Shown here: piece by piece, positions 1 through 6,340 of the stretch
Layout: every line of letters begins with the position of its first letter
How positions within the stretch are numbered: position 1 is the stretch's first letter
NCBI GenBank assembly: GCA_023336855.1
Contig: JAMBLK010000032.1
Coordinates: 1 to 8,858, forward strand
From: Actinomycetes bacterium
Lineage (GTDB): Bacteria > Actinomycetota > Acidimicrobiia > Spongiisociales > UBA5794
Length of the DNA stretch: 8,858 nt
Direction: 5' to 3'
Notes under the pieces: generated by a model
The model's database searches: none
Told to the model about the DNA's origin: nothing
What the model saw: the letters and a program-made list of their open reading frames with translations, nothing else
Position numbers and translations under genes: made by a program

Positions 1-35
1 GTCGTTTCCTACGCCAGACTCCTGAGGGCGGGCAA

Positions 36-1373
36 TCAGCCTTCGTGTGCTGAGGTCTCCACGTGGGCGATGGCCGGCAGCCCTCTCGGCACGCATGCAC
101 CCGGCTCATGGGATGCCGTGCCCTCGAAGTAGTCGGCCGGATCCTTGAGGCGACGAGCAGCCCACACGATGGGCGCTGCAACGAGCGTGATGGCTCCACC
201 AACGATGTAGGCAGCGGAGTACGAACTGCGTTCGGCGTAGACCCCGAGTCCCGCCTGGCCTCCCACGGCACCGATTCCCGAGATCATGGAGTCGAACGAG
301 ACAACGGTGGCCCGCTCGGCAGATGGCACGATGCCGTGGACGAACGCCTGACGGACCGGCATCTGCACTCCCATCGCCACCGAGGCAACAAGGAGGAAGC
401 CGAGGGCGACCGGGAAGTTGCCGGCCCACCCGACTCCGATCGATCCGGCAGAGAAGACGAACGCCGTCCACAACAGGATCGTCGTCCTCCGGCCGCAGAA
501 GCGGGTGATGAACTGCACGAGGCTGTTCCCGATGATCATCGCGACCGACAGCAGCGCCGCAACGACGCCGGCCACCCATACGGCGTCCCGATCCAGCAGT
601 TCGAGGAAGTAGGGCTGCCAGGCGTACCAGGCCCACATGAAGAAGCCGCTCTGGACGGCGCCGGCAATCATGATGAACCGAAGCGGGCGGGAACCCCACC
701 CGTGACGGATGCCCGACTTCGCCACGGCAGTGGCCTCGGCCGGGAGCGTGCGAATCGTGACGGGTCTCGGCTGGAACCCGACGTCGTGCATCCCAAAGAA
801 GGCGAGAACGAACAGCGCAACGAGCAGGGCCGAGCGGAGAAGGAATGGGATCGCCAGATCGACCTGTCCGAGGAACCCTCCGCCGATCGTGCCGACGAGC
901 ATCGCAACGCCACCGACGATCTGACCGGTGGAGAAGACCCGGTCCATGTCACCTTCGTACCCGAGCGCCCGGACACCGTCGACGAGCCATGCCTCCATCG
1001 CTCCTGAGTAGAACGTGTACCCGAGGCCCATGAACACCGAGACGATCGCGAACGCCACGAACCCGCTCCCCGTCTGAGCGAGTCCGACATAGGCGAGGGT
1101 TGAAGCAGCGAGAACGGCAAGCGAGAGCAGGAACGATGCCCGTCGCCCGATCGTGTCGGCAACGACACCAGTCGGGATCTCGAACAGCACGGTCCCGACG
1201 GAGAACGCCGCGTTGGCTATGAACACCTCTGCGATCGAGAGTCCAGCATCGAGAAGGAAGAGCGTGTTGATGCCCCAGATGATCGAAGCAGCGAGCGTGT
1301 AGATGCCGGCGTACGTGTAGTACCGGCGTACGAGGGCGGCCGCTGCCTGCGGCATGGTGGGGGTCGTCGCCAT
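36..1373 (-). CDS. Major facilitator superfamily transporter
   Basis: A 445-residue polytopic inner-membrane protein, the usual size for a 12-helix major facilitator. Hydrophobic segments cover most of residues 20-200 and 230-405, split by a hydrophilic central loop (about 200-228) and ended by a polar tail after about 408. The loop after the second helix carries the family motif A, seen as G69-x3-D73-x2-GRR (76-78). Residues 123-132 contain the SGAMEAWLVD block found in a subset of drug/metabolite-exporter-like MFS proteins. Such carriers move small solutes by proton-coupled exchange, but nothing here identifies the substrate. The ATG at 1373 is chosen because it opens the conserved N-terminus and has a TANNNT box exactly 6 nt upstream, suggesting a leaderless mRNA. 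It is divergent from the sigma-factor operon and has no co-directional partner in the window. Family assignment is firm; substrate is unknown. Confidence 0.93.
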   Translation of the reverse strand: MATTPTMPQAAAALVRRYYTYAGIYTLAASIIWGINTLFLLDAGLSIAEVFIANAAFSVGTVLFEIPTGVVADTIGRRASFLLSLAVLAASTLAYVGLAQTGSGFVAFAIVSVFMGLGYTFYSGAMEAWLVDGVRALGYEGDMDRVFSTGQIVGGVAMLVGTIGGGFLGQVDLAIPFLLRSALLVALFVLAFFGMHDVGFQPRPVTIRTLPAEATAVAKSGIRHGWGSRPLRFIMIAGAVQSGFFMWAWYAWQPYFLELLDRDAVWVAGVVAALLSVAMIIGNSLVQFITRFCGRRTTILLWTAFVFSAGSIGVGWAGNFPVALGFLLVASVAMGVQMPVRQAFVHGIVPSAERATVVSFDSMISGIGAVGGQAGLGVYAERSSYSAAYIVGGAITLVAAPIVWAARRLKDPADYFEGTASHEPGACVPRGLPAIAHVETSAHEG

Positions 1374-1379
1374 TGGCCC

Positions 1380-1385
1380 AGCCTA
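1380..1385 (-). promoter_or_regulatory. Candidate -10 box for the MFS gene (leaderless)
   Basis: On the minus strand TAGGCT is followed by 6 nt and then the ATG of the transporter. That spacing places the expected transcription start on the A of the ATG. No Shine-Dalgarno sequence precedes the ATG, which fits a leaderless transcript. No convincing -35 box is visible at 17-18 bp. The same spacing occurs at vapB and the XRE gene. Confidence 0.5.
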
Positions 1386-1438
1386 CGCGCGACCCGGCCC
1401 CGCCGGGCGATTGTCGTCATCAGGCCGGCGGTAGCCGG

Positions 1439-1450
1439 CATCCATGGATG
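1439..1450. repeat. 12-bp perfect palindrome in the divergent intergenic region
   Basis: CATCCATGGATG is its own reverse complement. It lies in the 139-bp gap between the divergent transporter and sigma-factor genes, 66 bp from the transporter ATG and 63 bp from the sigma GTG. A GCCGGC-GGTA-GCCGGC inverted repeat (1424-1439) abuts it. The position suits an operator shared by both genes, but no binding protein can be named and a 12-bp palindrome may be chance. Confidence 0.3.
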
Positions 1451-1512
1451 TGACTTCCGGCGGTGGCAGTGATTCTCCAGTGACGTAGCGTCGGTATCGG
1501 ACAACAGACTCA

Positions 1513-2079
1513 GTGAATATGTTGAGTAGTGCAGACACCGAGCGCCGATACCGGGTGGTCTTCGACCGCTACCACCAGGACGTGTACGCGTACTTCAAGC
1601 GGCGTATCGAGCCGGAAACCGCCAAGGATTGCACGGCCGAAACGTTCCTGGTCGCTTGGAAGAGGATCGACAAAGTCCCCGAAGGCGACGAGGCACTGCC
1701 CTGGCTGTACCGGGTCGCCCGCAACGTGCTGCGCAACGAGTACCGCGCGAAGCGGCGGTCGAGATCTCTCTCAGCCCGAATCGGCGGCAATGGAGGAGAC
1801 CCGGTTTCGTCCCCGGAGGTGGTCGTCGTGCGGAGAGAAGAGGACGAGGAGACACTCGCCGCCCTACGTCGCCTGAGCGCCCAGGACCAGGAAATCCTGC
1901 TGCTTGCGGTGTGGGAGGAGCTGCCCTACGAAGAGATCGCCGGCATCCTCGACTGCACGCCGCATGCGGCATCGCAGCGCCTCTACCGCGCTTCTCAGAG
2001 GCTCGCCAAGCAACTCGGTCGCAAGCGACCGGCGAGAACCACTCAGACGAACCCGACCGGTAGACAGAAGGAGGGCTGA
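1513..2079 (+). CDS. ECF-type RNA polymerase sigma factor
   Basis: A 188-residue sigma-70 family protein with the two-domain ECF architecture. Region 2 (about residues 12-82) includes AKDCTAETFLVAWKRI, the WLYRVARNVLRNEYR promoter-melting and -10 recognition helix, and the basic KRRSR end. A charged linker follows, then region 4 (about 113-167), with LSAQDQEILLLAVWEELPYEEIA-like helices leading into the helix-turn-helix around 142-160. Region 3 is absent, as expected. It would direct RNA polymerase to a dedicated set of promoters, probably released by a membrane partner. The start could be GTG 1513 or ATG 1519; a TAG at 1486 rules out anything further upstream, and neither start has a clear ribosome-binding site. 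The stop is 2 nt before the next gene, so the two genes are almost certainly one operon. The basic tail after 168 looks unstructured. Family call is firm; the regulon is unknown. Confidence 0.93.
   Translation: MNMLSSADTERRYRVVFDRYHQDVYAYFKRRIEPETAKDCTAETFLVAWKRIDKVPEGDEALPWLYRVARNVLRNEYRAKRRSRSLSARIGGNGGDPVSSPEVVVVRREEDEETLAALRRLSAQDQEILLLAVWEELPYEEIAGILDCTPHAASQRLYRASQRLAKQLGRKRPARTTQTNPTGRQKEG
2068..2075 (+). promoter_or_regulatory. Strong Shine-Dalgarno site for the propeller protein
   Basis: AAGGAGGG lies 6 nt before ATG 2082 and inside the last codons of the sigma gene. It is one of only two strong ribosome-binding sites seen in the window. It fixes the start of the downstream gene and supports translation coupled to the sigma factor. 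Confidence 0.8.
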
Positions 2080-2081
2080 GC

Positions 2082-4430
2082 ATGAACGACCGCAACGAGG
2101 CTCTCGACCGCCTTCGCTCCACGAATCCGGTACCGACGGGCGACATCATCGACCCCGACGAGATCTCGACCGTCGTCGCCCTCTGCGAAGGACGCCGCCT
2201 CACACCGGAACACGGTTCGATCTACGAGCCGCCGCGTGCTCCCCGCAGGAATACGCTGCGTCCGGCCCTCGCATTTGCCGCGGCGTTCACGGCGGTCATC
2301 GTCGCCGCCGGGCTCTTCGCCCTTCTCGGCCGCGGGGGCGAACCCGTGGTTAGCGAGCCACCCTCGACAACGCTTCCGATGACCACCACGACGGCCCCTT
2401 CCCCCGCGACCACCGTCGCGGCAGACCCCTGGGGGAACGCGTTCGTCTGGATCGAAGACACGGCTGTCGACTCTGAAGGAAGCATCTGGGCAGCGACGAA
2501 CGGCGGGCTCGTCCGATGGCTCCCCGATGCTGACGAGCCTGTGGTCTACACGACAGACGACGGTCTCCCCTCCACCAGCGTCCAATCCATCGCGATCGGT
2601 CCGGATGACACCGTATGGATCGGTGGATACGACTGGATCGCTCGCTTCTACGGCTCCAAAGAACTGGACTGGTCGGTCTACCCGGCGGAGCACTCGATCG
2701 GCCCCATCACCGTCGCTTCCGACGGCGCGGTCTGGACTGTCGCGGGCTTGGACCTGTTCTTGCGCTTCGACGGCTCCGACTGGGAAACGCTGACGGTCCC
2801 CGATGTTCCCGGCAACGACGACCCATGGTCACGTTCGCTCGCCGTCGCCCCCGACGGGACCGTCTGGGCAGGGGCGAACGACCATCGCGGCGTCGTCTCG
2901 TACGACGGCTCCGACTTCACCTACTACGAGATGTGGGACGGCCAGCCGGACCAGTCTGCCGCCACCGTGGCGGTCGCTCCCGACGGCACCGTCTGGATAG
3001 GTGGGGACATCGCCGGGGACGATCCCGGCACCGGAGTTGCCTCATTCGACGGCACGAACTGGACCCAGTACACGACCGAGGATGGACTCCTCTCCGATTC
3101 CGCTCGTATCGCGATCGGTCCCGACGGCACGGTGTGGGCCGTGCACTACGGCCCGGGAGACAGCGGCGCATCGGGGGCCTCGCGATTCGACGGATCATCG
3201 TGGATGGCGTCCCCCGTCGTAGCGGCACTTGGATTCCCAGCGGCCGTCGACGCTGACGGCACCCTTTGGGCACCAGCCAGCGATCATGCCTCGATCATCG
3301 GCTTCAGCGGCGAGTCGACGACCATTCTCGATCTGCCCACCCTCGAGGCGGTGACGTCGAATGTGATCCCCGACCCTCCCACCCCGCAGCCTCCGACGCC
3401 GCGCCCCGCCGCCAGAGTTGGGGAGTGGAACCCGGTTCTTGCCGAGCGGCACGCCGGACCGACACCGCTCGCTGCAGCGTGCCCGACCGGCGACAACCCG
3501 AACCAGACCGGACCGGCCAGCCAGGAGCGGCCACAGCCGGGCCAGTACTCCAACCAGGCCGCCGATTTCGACCGGGTGTGGGGCCGCATCGTGTATGTCG
3601 ACATACGACGGCACACGTGGACTCTTGACGTCTGCACGAACACCTGGCACGAGATGAATGCGGACGGCGTCCTGCCCGGGACCGGTTCCGTCGTCTACGA
3701 CGTCGACTCGGACCGCACCGTCCTGTTCGGGCACGACCGCCTCTGGGTATACGATCGCGAGCGCAATAGCTGGGAGTGGCGATCAGCGCCTCAGAGTGAC
3801 AGCTACGGCTGGGCGAGTATCGCCGCGTTCTACGACCCGCTATCAGGCCTCATCATCACGGCTCGGACAGCGGAGCAGGAGGGTGATGGCTGGCACTCCT
3901 TCTTCTCGACCTACGACGTCGACACGGACGAGTGGAGCATTCTTGGCACCGTTGCCTCCGATTCCATGGTCATCGGATACTCACACGAGGCAGATCGTGT
4001 GGTTACCGCCCGGGTGTTCTCAGACTTCGGCACAGACCTCCTCGATCCGCGCACCGGTGCCCTTGAGTTCGTCGAACAGGCACACCCAGTGTTCATCGGT
4101 GGCTTCGGATACTCCGAATTGGCGAACGGGGCTGACACGGCGTATGCGATGGCCGTGGAGCAGCCCATGAACGCATTCTGCGGCTTCGACTCGTCAGCAC
4201 TCGGCTGGAGCGTGGAGTGCTGGCCCGTTGTGCCGCAGCGTGGCCACGCTGGAATCCCGCCCTTCGATGCCATCACCTACGACTGGCTCAACGGACGGAT
4301 CCTCTTCATCGGCGGCGTAGATCAACCGTTTGCTGAAGGGGACATCACCTCCTTCGACGACGTGTGGTCGCTCGATCCGGAGACCGGCGAGTGGCTCGAA
4401 CTGCTCCCACCGTCGAACAGTGGCTCGTAG
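2082..4430 (+). CDS. Membrane-anchored double-propeller protein, probable sigma-factor partner
   Basis: A 782-residue protein. Residues 1-60 form a polar, presumably cytoplasmic segment. Residues 61-83 are a single hydrophobic helix, and a Ser/Thr/Pro-rich tether follows (about 90-113). Next come seven repeats of a (S/P/A)(D/E)(G/D)(T/A/S)(V/I/L)W motif at about 131, 174, 213, 257, 300, 347 and 391, spaced 39-47 residues. This is the two-component-regulator-propeller type repeat, enough for a closed seven-bladed ring. A Pro-rich hinge (430-442) leads to a second region (about 495-775) with Kelch-like units, such as DSDRTVLFG...LWVYDRERNSWEW and ILFIGG...VWSLDPETGEWLEL. The likely topology is N-terminus inside and propellers outside. 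Its place directly after an ECF sigma gene suggests the cytoplasmic segment restrains the sigma factor while the propellers sense an external ligand or wall component. The canonical zinc-binding anti-sigma motif (HxxxCxxC) is absent, so the anti-sigma role is inferred. The architecture is clear. Confidence 0.85.
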   Translation: MNDRNEALDRLRSTNPVPTGDIIDPDEISTVVALCEGRRLTPEHGSIYEPPRAPRRNTLRPALAFAAAFTAVIVAAGLFALLGRGGEPVVSEPPSTTLPMTTTTAPSPATTVAADPWGNAFVWIEDTAVDSEGSIWAATNGGLVRWLPDADEPVVYTTDDGLPSTSVQSIAIGPDDTVWIGGYDWIARFYGSKELDWSVYPAEHSIGPITVASDGAVWTVAGLDLFLRFDGSDWETLTVPDVPGNDDPWSRSLAVAPDGTVWAGANDHRGVVSYDGSDFTYYEMWDGQPDQSAATVAVAPDGTVWIGGDIAGDDPGTGVASFDGTNWTQYTTEDGLLSDSARIAIGPDGTVWAVHYGPGDSGASGASRFDGSSWMASPVVAALGFPAAVDADGTLWAPASDHASIIGFSGESTTILDLPTLEAVTSNVIPDPPTPQPPTPRPAARVGEWNPVLAERHAGPTPLAAACPTGDNPNQTGPASQERPQPGQYSNQAADFDRVWGRIVYVDIRRHTWTLDVCTNTWHEMNADGVLPGTGSVVYDVDSDRTVLFGHDRLWVYDRERNSWEWRSAPQSDSYGWASIAAFYDPLSGLIITARTAEQEGDGWHSFFSTYDVDTDEWSILGTVASDSMVIGYSHEADRVVTARVFSDFGTDLLDPRTGALEFVEQAHPVFIGGFGYSELANGADTAYAMAVEQPMNAFCGFDSSALGWSVECWPVVPQRGHAGIPPFDAITYDWLNGRILFIGGVDQPFAEGDITSFDDVWSLDPETGEWLELLPPSNSGS

Positions 4431-4462
4431 GAATCGTGGCAACGCTTTCTGACGGTCTTGCC

Positions 4463-4468
4463 TAGGGT
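4463..4468 (+). promoter_or_regulatory. Candidate -10 box for the arginase-like gene
   Basis: TAGGGT lies 9 nt before ATG 4478, predicting a transcript with a leader of about 3 nt. No Shine-Dalgarno sequence is present in front of the ATG. No good -35 box is seen. It suggests the gene has its own promoter and is not only read through from the sigma operon, which ends 47 nt upstream of the ATG. Confidence 0.4.
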
Positions 4469-4477
4469 TGGTGTCCC

Positions 4478-5221
4478 ATGTCAGTCATCTCCGTCCCGTT
4501 CTTCATCGGTGACCCGATGCCCGGCTTCGATGTGCCCGAACCACACACGACGCTCGAGCCCGAATTGCCGGCAGATCGCCCCACCGAACGAATGGCCGTG
4601 CTCTACAACCGACTCGCCGAACTGGTCGCTGACGATCCCAGCCCTGTCGTCTACGCGGGCGACTGCCTCTCGATAATGGGAGTCACCGGCGGTTTGCAGC
4701 GGCGAGGGATCGACCCGACCGTCCTGTTCTTCGACGCTCACGGCGACTTCCATACCTGGGAGACCACGCCGTCCGACTTCCTCGGCGGGATGCCACTTGC
4801 CATGTTGACCGGCCGGGGCGAGCAGACGATTGTCGACGGTGTCGGCATGACGCCGATCGAGGATGATCGCGTCTGGCTGATCGACGGACGAGACCTCGAT
4901 CCGGAGGAGGACGAAGCAGTCGCAGAGTCAGGCATCCACCACGTGACCGTCGATCAGATTGCAGCCGACCCTCCACCCGGAGATCTCTACGTTCACATCG
5001 ATGTCGATATCGTCGATCCGGCCGACATGCCCGGCGTCAACTACCCGGCACCCGACGGACCATCGGCCGCGACCGTCGCCGAAGCGGTCGCGGCGCTTCA
5101 TGCAACCGGCCGAGTCGTCGCACTCTCGTTCAGTTCGTGGAACCCCGGACTCGACGGCGCCGACATCGCCGCAGCAGCGACCCGCCGTATCGCAGGTCCG
5201 TTCCTCGAGCCTGGTTTCTGA
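4478..5221 (+). CDS. Arginase/agmatinase-family (ureohydrolase-fold) hydrolase
   Basis: A 247-residue protein, shorter than classical arginases (about 300). The ureohydrolase metal-site motifs are in order: GDC at 61-63, DAHGDFH at 86-92, and HIDVDIVDP at 173-181. The binuclear metal ligands D86, H88, D90, D175 and D177 are present. The first ligand, normally His in GGDH, is Cys63. The DFLGGMPLAML block (100-110) is the usual family segment after DAHxD. Family members hydrolyse guanidino compounds such as arginine, agmatine or formiminoglutamate to release urea or an amide; which one applies here cannot be read from the sequence. It is probably cytoplasmic, with no signal peptide. It ends 15 nt before the convergent vapC gene. 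A divergent C-terminal copy lies at 6334-6622. The fold is confident, the substrate unknown, and the enzyme could bind one metal or have an altered activity. Confidence 0.88.
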   Translation: MSVISVPFFIGDPMPGFDVPEPHTTLEPELPADRPTERMAVLYNRLAELVADDPSPVVYAGDCLSIMGVTGGLQRRGIDPTVLFFDAHGDFHTWETTPSDFLGGMPLAMLTGRGEQTIVDGVGMTPIEDDRVWLIDGRDLDPEEDEAVAESGIHHVTVDQIAADPPPGDLYVHIDVDIVDPADMPGVNYPAPDGPSAATVAEAVAALHATGRVVALSFSSWNPGLDGADIAAAATRRIAGPFLEPGF

Positions 5222-5236
5222 CTAGATGGACCTCGG

Positions 5237-5644
5237 TCACCGGACGGACGCCGGGTCGATCCGGAGCGGAATCACAAGGGCCATGTGAGCGAAGTCCCGG
5301 TCGGCCGTCAGTACCGTTGACTCCGTCCGGAGGGCGATCGATGCGATCATGCAGTCGATCAGCCCTCGGGGCGTTACTCCCTGTGCTCGACATGACCGGT
5401 ACACCCGCGCCGCTCCCTCGAAATCCCCGACAGAGTCGGCGGCGATCCATCCGAACGATGTCATGAGTCGTCGAAGCTGGAATGCCTCGCGGTCGTTGCG
5501 CGCACCGGCCAACACCTCCATGAGAACGGGCTCCGTAACCGCAATGTCGGCATGCTCCGCGATCAACTCCGCCAATCGACGGTCGACCGTCGATCCAGTC
5601 GAGCGATCGCGCTCGAGCCACGCGGAGGTCTCGACAAGAATCAC
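5237..5644 (-). CDS. vapC: VapC-type PIN-domain ribonuclease toxin
   Basis: A 135-residue PIN-domain protein of normal VapC length, closely resembling mycobacterial VapC toxins. The four acidic catalytic positions can be followed: residue 5 in VILVETSAW, E43 in EPVLMEVLAG, D97 in GLIDCMIA and D115 in TADRDF. Active VapC toxins cleave tRNA or rRNA in a Mg-dependent way and are held inactive by VapB. The start is GTG 5644, which overlaps the vapB stop by 4 bp (GTGA), a standard translational-coupling arrangement; the open frame upstream of it merely shadows vapB. Oddly, the first catalytic residue is Glu (E5), where PIN domains nearly always have Asp. The toxin may be weakened or tolerant of Glu. 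The gene converges with the arginase-like gene. Confidence 0.9.
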   Translation of the reverse strand: MILVETSAWLERDRSTGSTVDRRLAELIAEHADIAVTEPVLMEVLAGARNDREAFQLRRLMTSFGWIAADSVGDFEGAARVYRSCRAQGVTPRGLIDCMIASIALRTESTVLTADRDFAHMALVIPLRIDPASVR

Positions 5645-5838
5645 GGAGGTCCCTGGTCCGGCGGAACCTCGAGAATCGACCGCGCTCCGCGCGTTGCGAG
5701 CACCTCTTCTGTCGTCATGGGGCGACCCGCCAGGTGCCGTAGCGCCAGGTCGACAGCGTCGGTCTTGGTCCTGAGCGCGTAGCGCCGCATGACGATGTCG
5801 AGCAGATCGTCGTCGATCATGATGTTCGTTCGGCTCAT
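5641..5838 (-). CDS. vapB: VapB-type antitoxin
   Basis: A 65-residue antitoxin. The N-terminal half (RTNIMIDDDLLDIVMRRY, then TKTDAVDLALRHLAG) is the ribbon-helix-helix-like DNA-binding and dimerisation part of this VapB family. The C-terminal tail, with ATRGARSILEVPPDQGPP, is the flexible segment expected to plug the VapC active site. The start at ATG 5838 is chosen because the family begins MSRTN; the open frame extends 32 codons further upstream, but that extension has no family character and runs through the promoter and operator. The ATG has a TATGAT box 6 nt upstream and no Shine-Dalgarno, so the mRNA is probably leaderless. The ATG also lies inside the first operator half-site, which implies tight autorepression by VapB or VapBC. 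It is cotranscribed and overlapping with vapC. Confidence 0.9.
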   Translation of the reverse strand: MSRTNIMIDDDLLDIVMRRYALRTKTDAVDLALRHLAGRPMTTEEVLATRGARSILEVPPDQGPP

Positions 5839-5877
5839 ACACGTATCATACACGTCGCGTGTATGACGCGTGTCAGG
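5835..5877 (-). promoter_or_regulatory. vapBC promoter with four-half-site operator
   Basis: The 9-mer TCATACACG occurs at 5835-5843 and again at 5846-5854. Its exact reverse complement CGTGTATGA lies at 5858-5866, and a degenerate fourth copy (6 of 9 matching) at 5869-5877. Spacing within each side is 11 bp and the whole is symmetric about 5856. The central pair is a perfect 9-bp inverted repeat with a 3-bp spacer. The minus-strand -10 box TATGAT (5850-5845) lies within it, 6 nt before the vapB ATG; a CTGACA-like -35 (5876-5871) is possible, but its spacer of 20 bp is long. The roughly one-turn spacing fits cooperative binding of VapB dimers or VapBC complexes and autorepression. Confidence 0.75.
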
Positions 5878-6169
5878 CGGTGTGGACACGGCGTGCCTCC
5901 TCAGAGATCCGCTGGACGAGTTCAACGAACGCATCGGCTCGAAGCGCCTCCGGTGTACGGAGTTCCGGATCAGTCCGGATCTCGGCTGCGATCACATCGA
6001 GTGCCAGGACCATCGATCCCCCGACATCCCGCGGAAGAGTTGCCGACACGTCGTACCACCCGGACGGCTTACGCCGCACCTGCATGAAGTCGAGGAGGCG
6101 AACCAATACGTCGAAGGGTTCGCCACCGATCAGTGCTGTGGTGCTCGTGATGGCGAACGTATCAGCCAC
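5873..6169 (-). CDS. Small hypothetical protein upstream of vapBC
   Basis: A 98-residue protein I do not recognise. It starts at GTG 6169 with no obvious ribosome-binding site. It appears soluble, with no membrane segment. An N-terminal part of likely strands (about 4-20) precedes RLLDFMQVRRKPSGWYDVSATLPRD (25-49 region), and the C-terminal half is rich in Glu, Arg and Ala and probably helical (55-97). Codon choice matches the neighbours, with plausible G/C third positions and no rare-codon runs, so it is probably expressed. Its stop codon (5875-5873) falls in the fourth half-site of the vapBC operator, and the vapB -35 region would lie inside its last codons. That close packing suggests it travels with vapBC, but no function is assigned. 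Confidence 0.55.
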   Translation of the reverse strand: MADTFAITSTTALIGGEPFDVLVRLLDFMQVRRKPSGWYDVSATLPRDVGGSMVLALDVIAAEIRTDPELRTPEALRADAFVELVQRISEEARRVHTA

Positions 6170-6211
6170 CTACGACAGATTCGGTAGTGAGTGCGCAAGG
6201 AACTGACCGTG

Positions 6212-6340
6212 TCAGCGTTCGATCGGGACTCCGACCAGGTTGCCCCACTCGGTCCACGACCCGTCGTAGTTACGAACCGTCGGGAACCCGAGGAGGTGCG
6301 TCAGAGCGAACCACGTGTGGCTCGACCGCTCCCCGATCCG
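6212..6340 (-). pseudogene. C-terminal remnant of an SseA-type rhodanese (thiosulfate sulfurtransferase)
   Basis: The last 42 codons and stop of a sulfurtransferase. RIGERSSHTWFALTHLLGF followed by VRNYDGSWTEWGN is the hallmark C-terminus of SseA-type tandem rhodaneses, which move sulfur from thiosulfate or mercaptopyruvate to a thiophilic acceptor through a persulfide on a loop Cys. In those proteins the loop reads C-R-x-G-x-R-S. Here the match begins at the Arg immediately after the catalytic Cys, and the preceding codons read Ala-Leu-Ala and belong to the neighbouring fragment. The whole N-terminal domain and the active Cys are therefore lost. No disabling change is visible in the remaining 42 codons, suggesting recent truncation. 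It cannot be functional. Confidence 0.8.

Noticed and set aside
63..1007. Long plus-strand open frame of 314 codons
   Set aside because: Antisense to the transporter gene; low-complexity charged sequence typical of shadow frames in GC-rich DNA.
1424..1439. GCCGGC-GGTA-GCCGGC hairpin as a terminator
   Set aside because: Six-base stem without a T-run, located between two divergent starts where no transcript should end.
5645..5842. N-terminal extension of vapC giving a 201-residue protein
   Set aside because: This part is vapB read in another frame and shows no PIN or other domain character. The GTG at 5644 starts the family N-terminus.
5839..5934. N-terminal extension of vapB to 97 residues
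   Set aside because: The added 32 residues run through the operator and promoter and overlap the end of the upstream gene. Family members begin at MSRTN.
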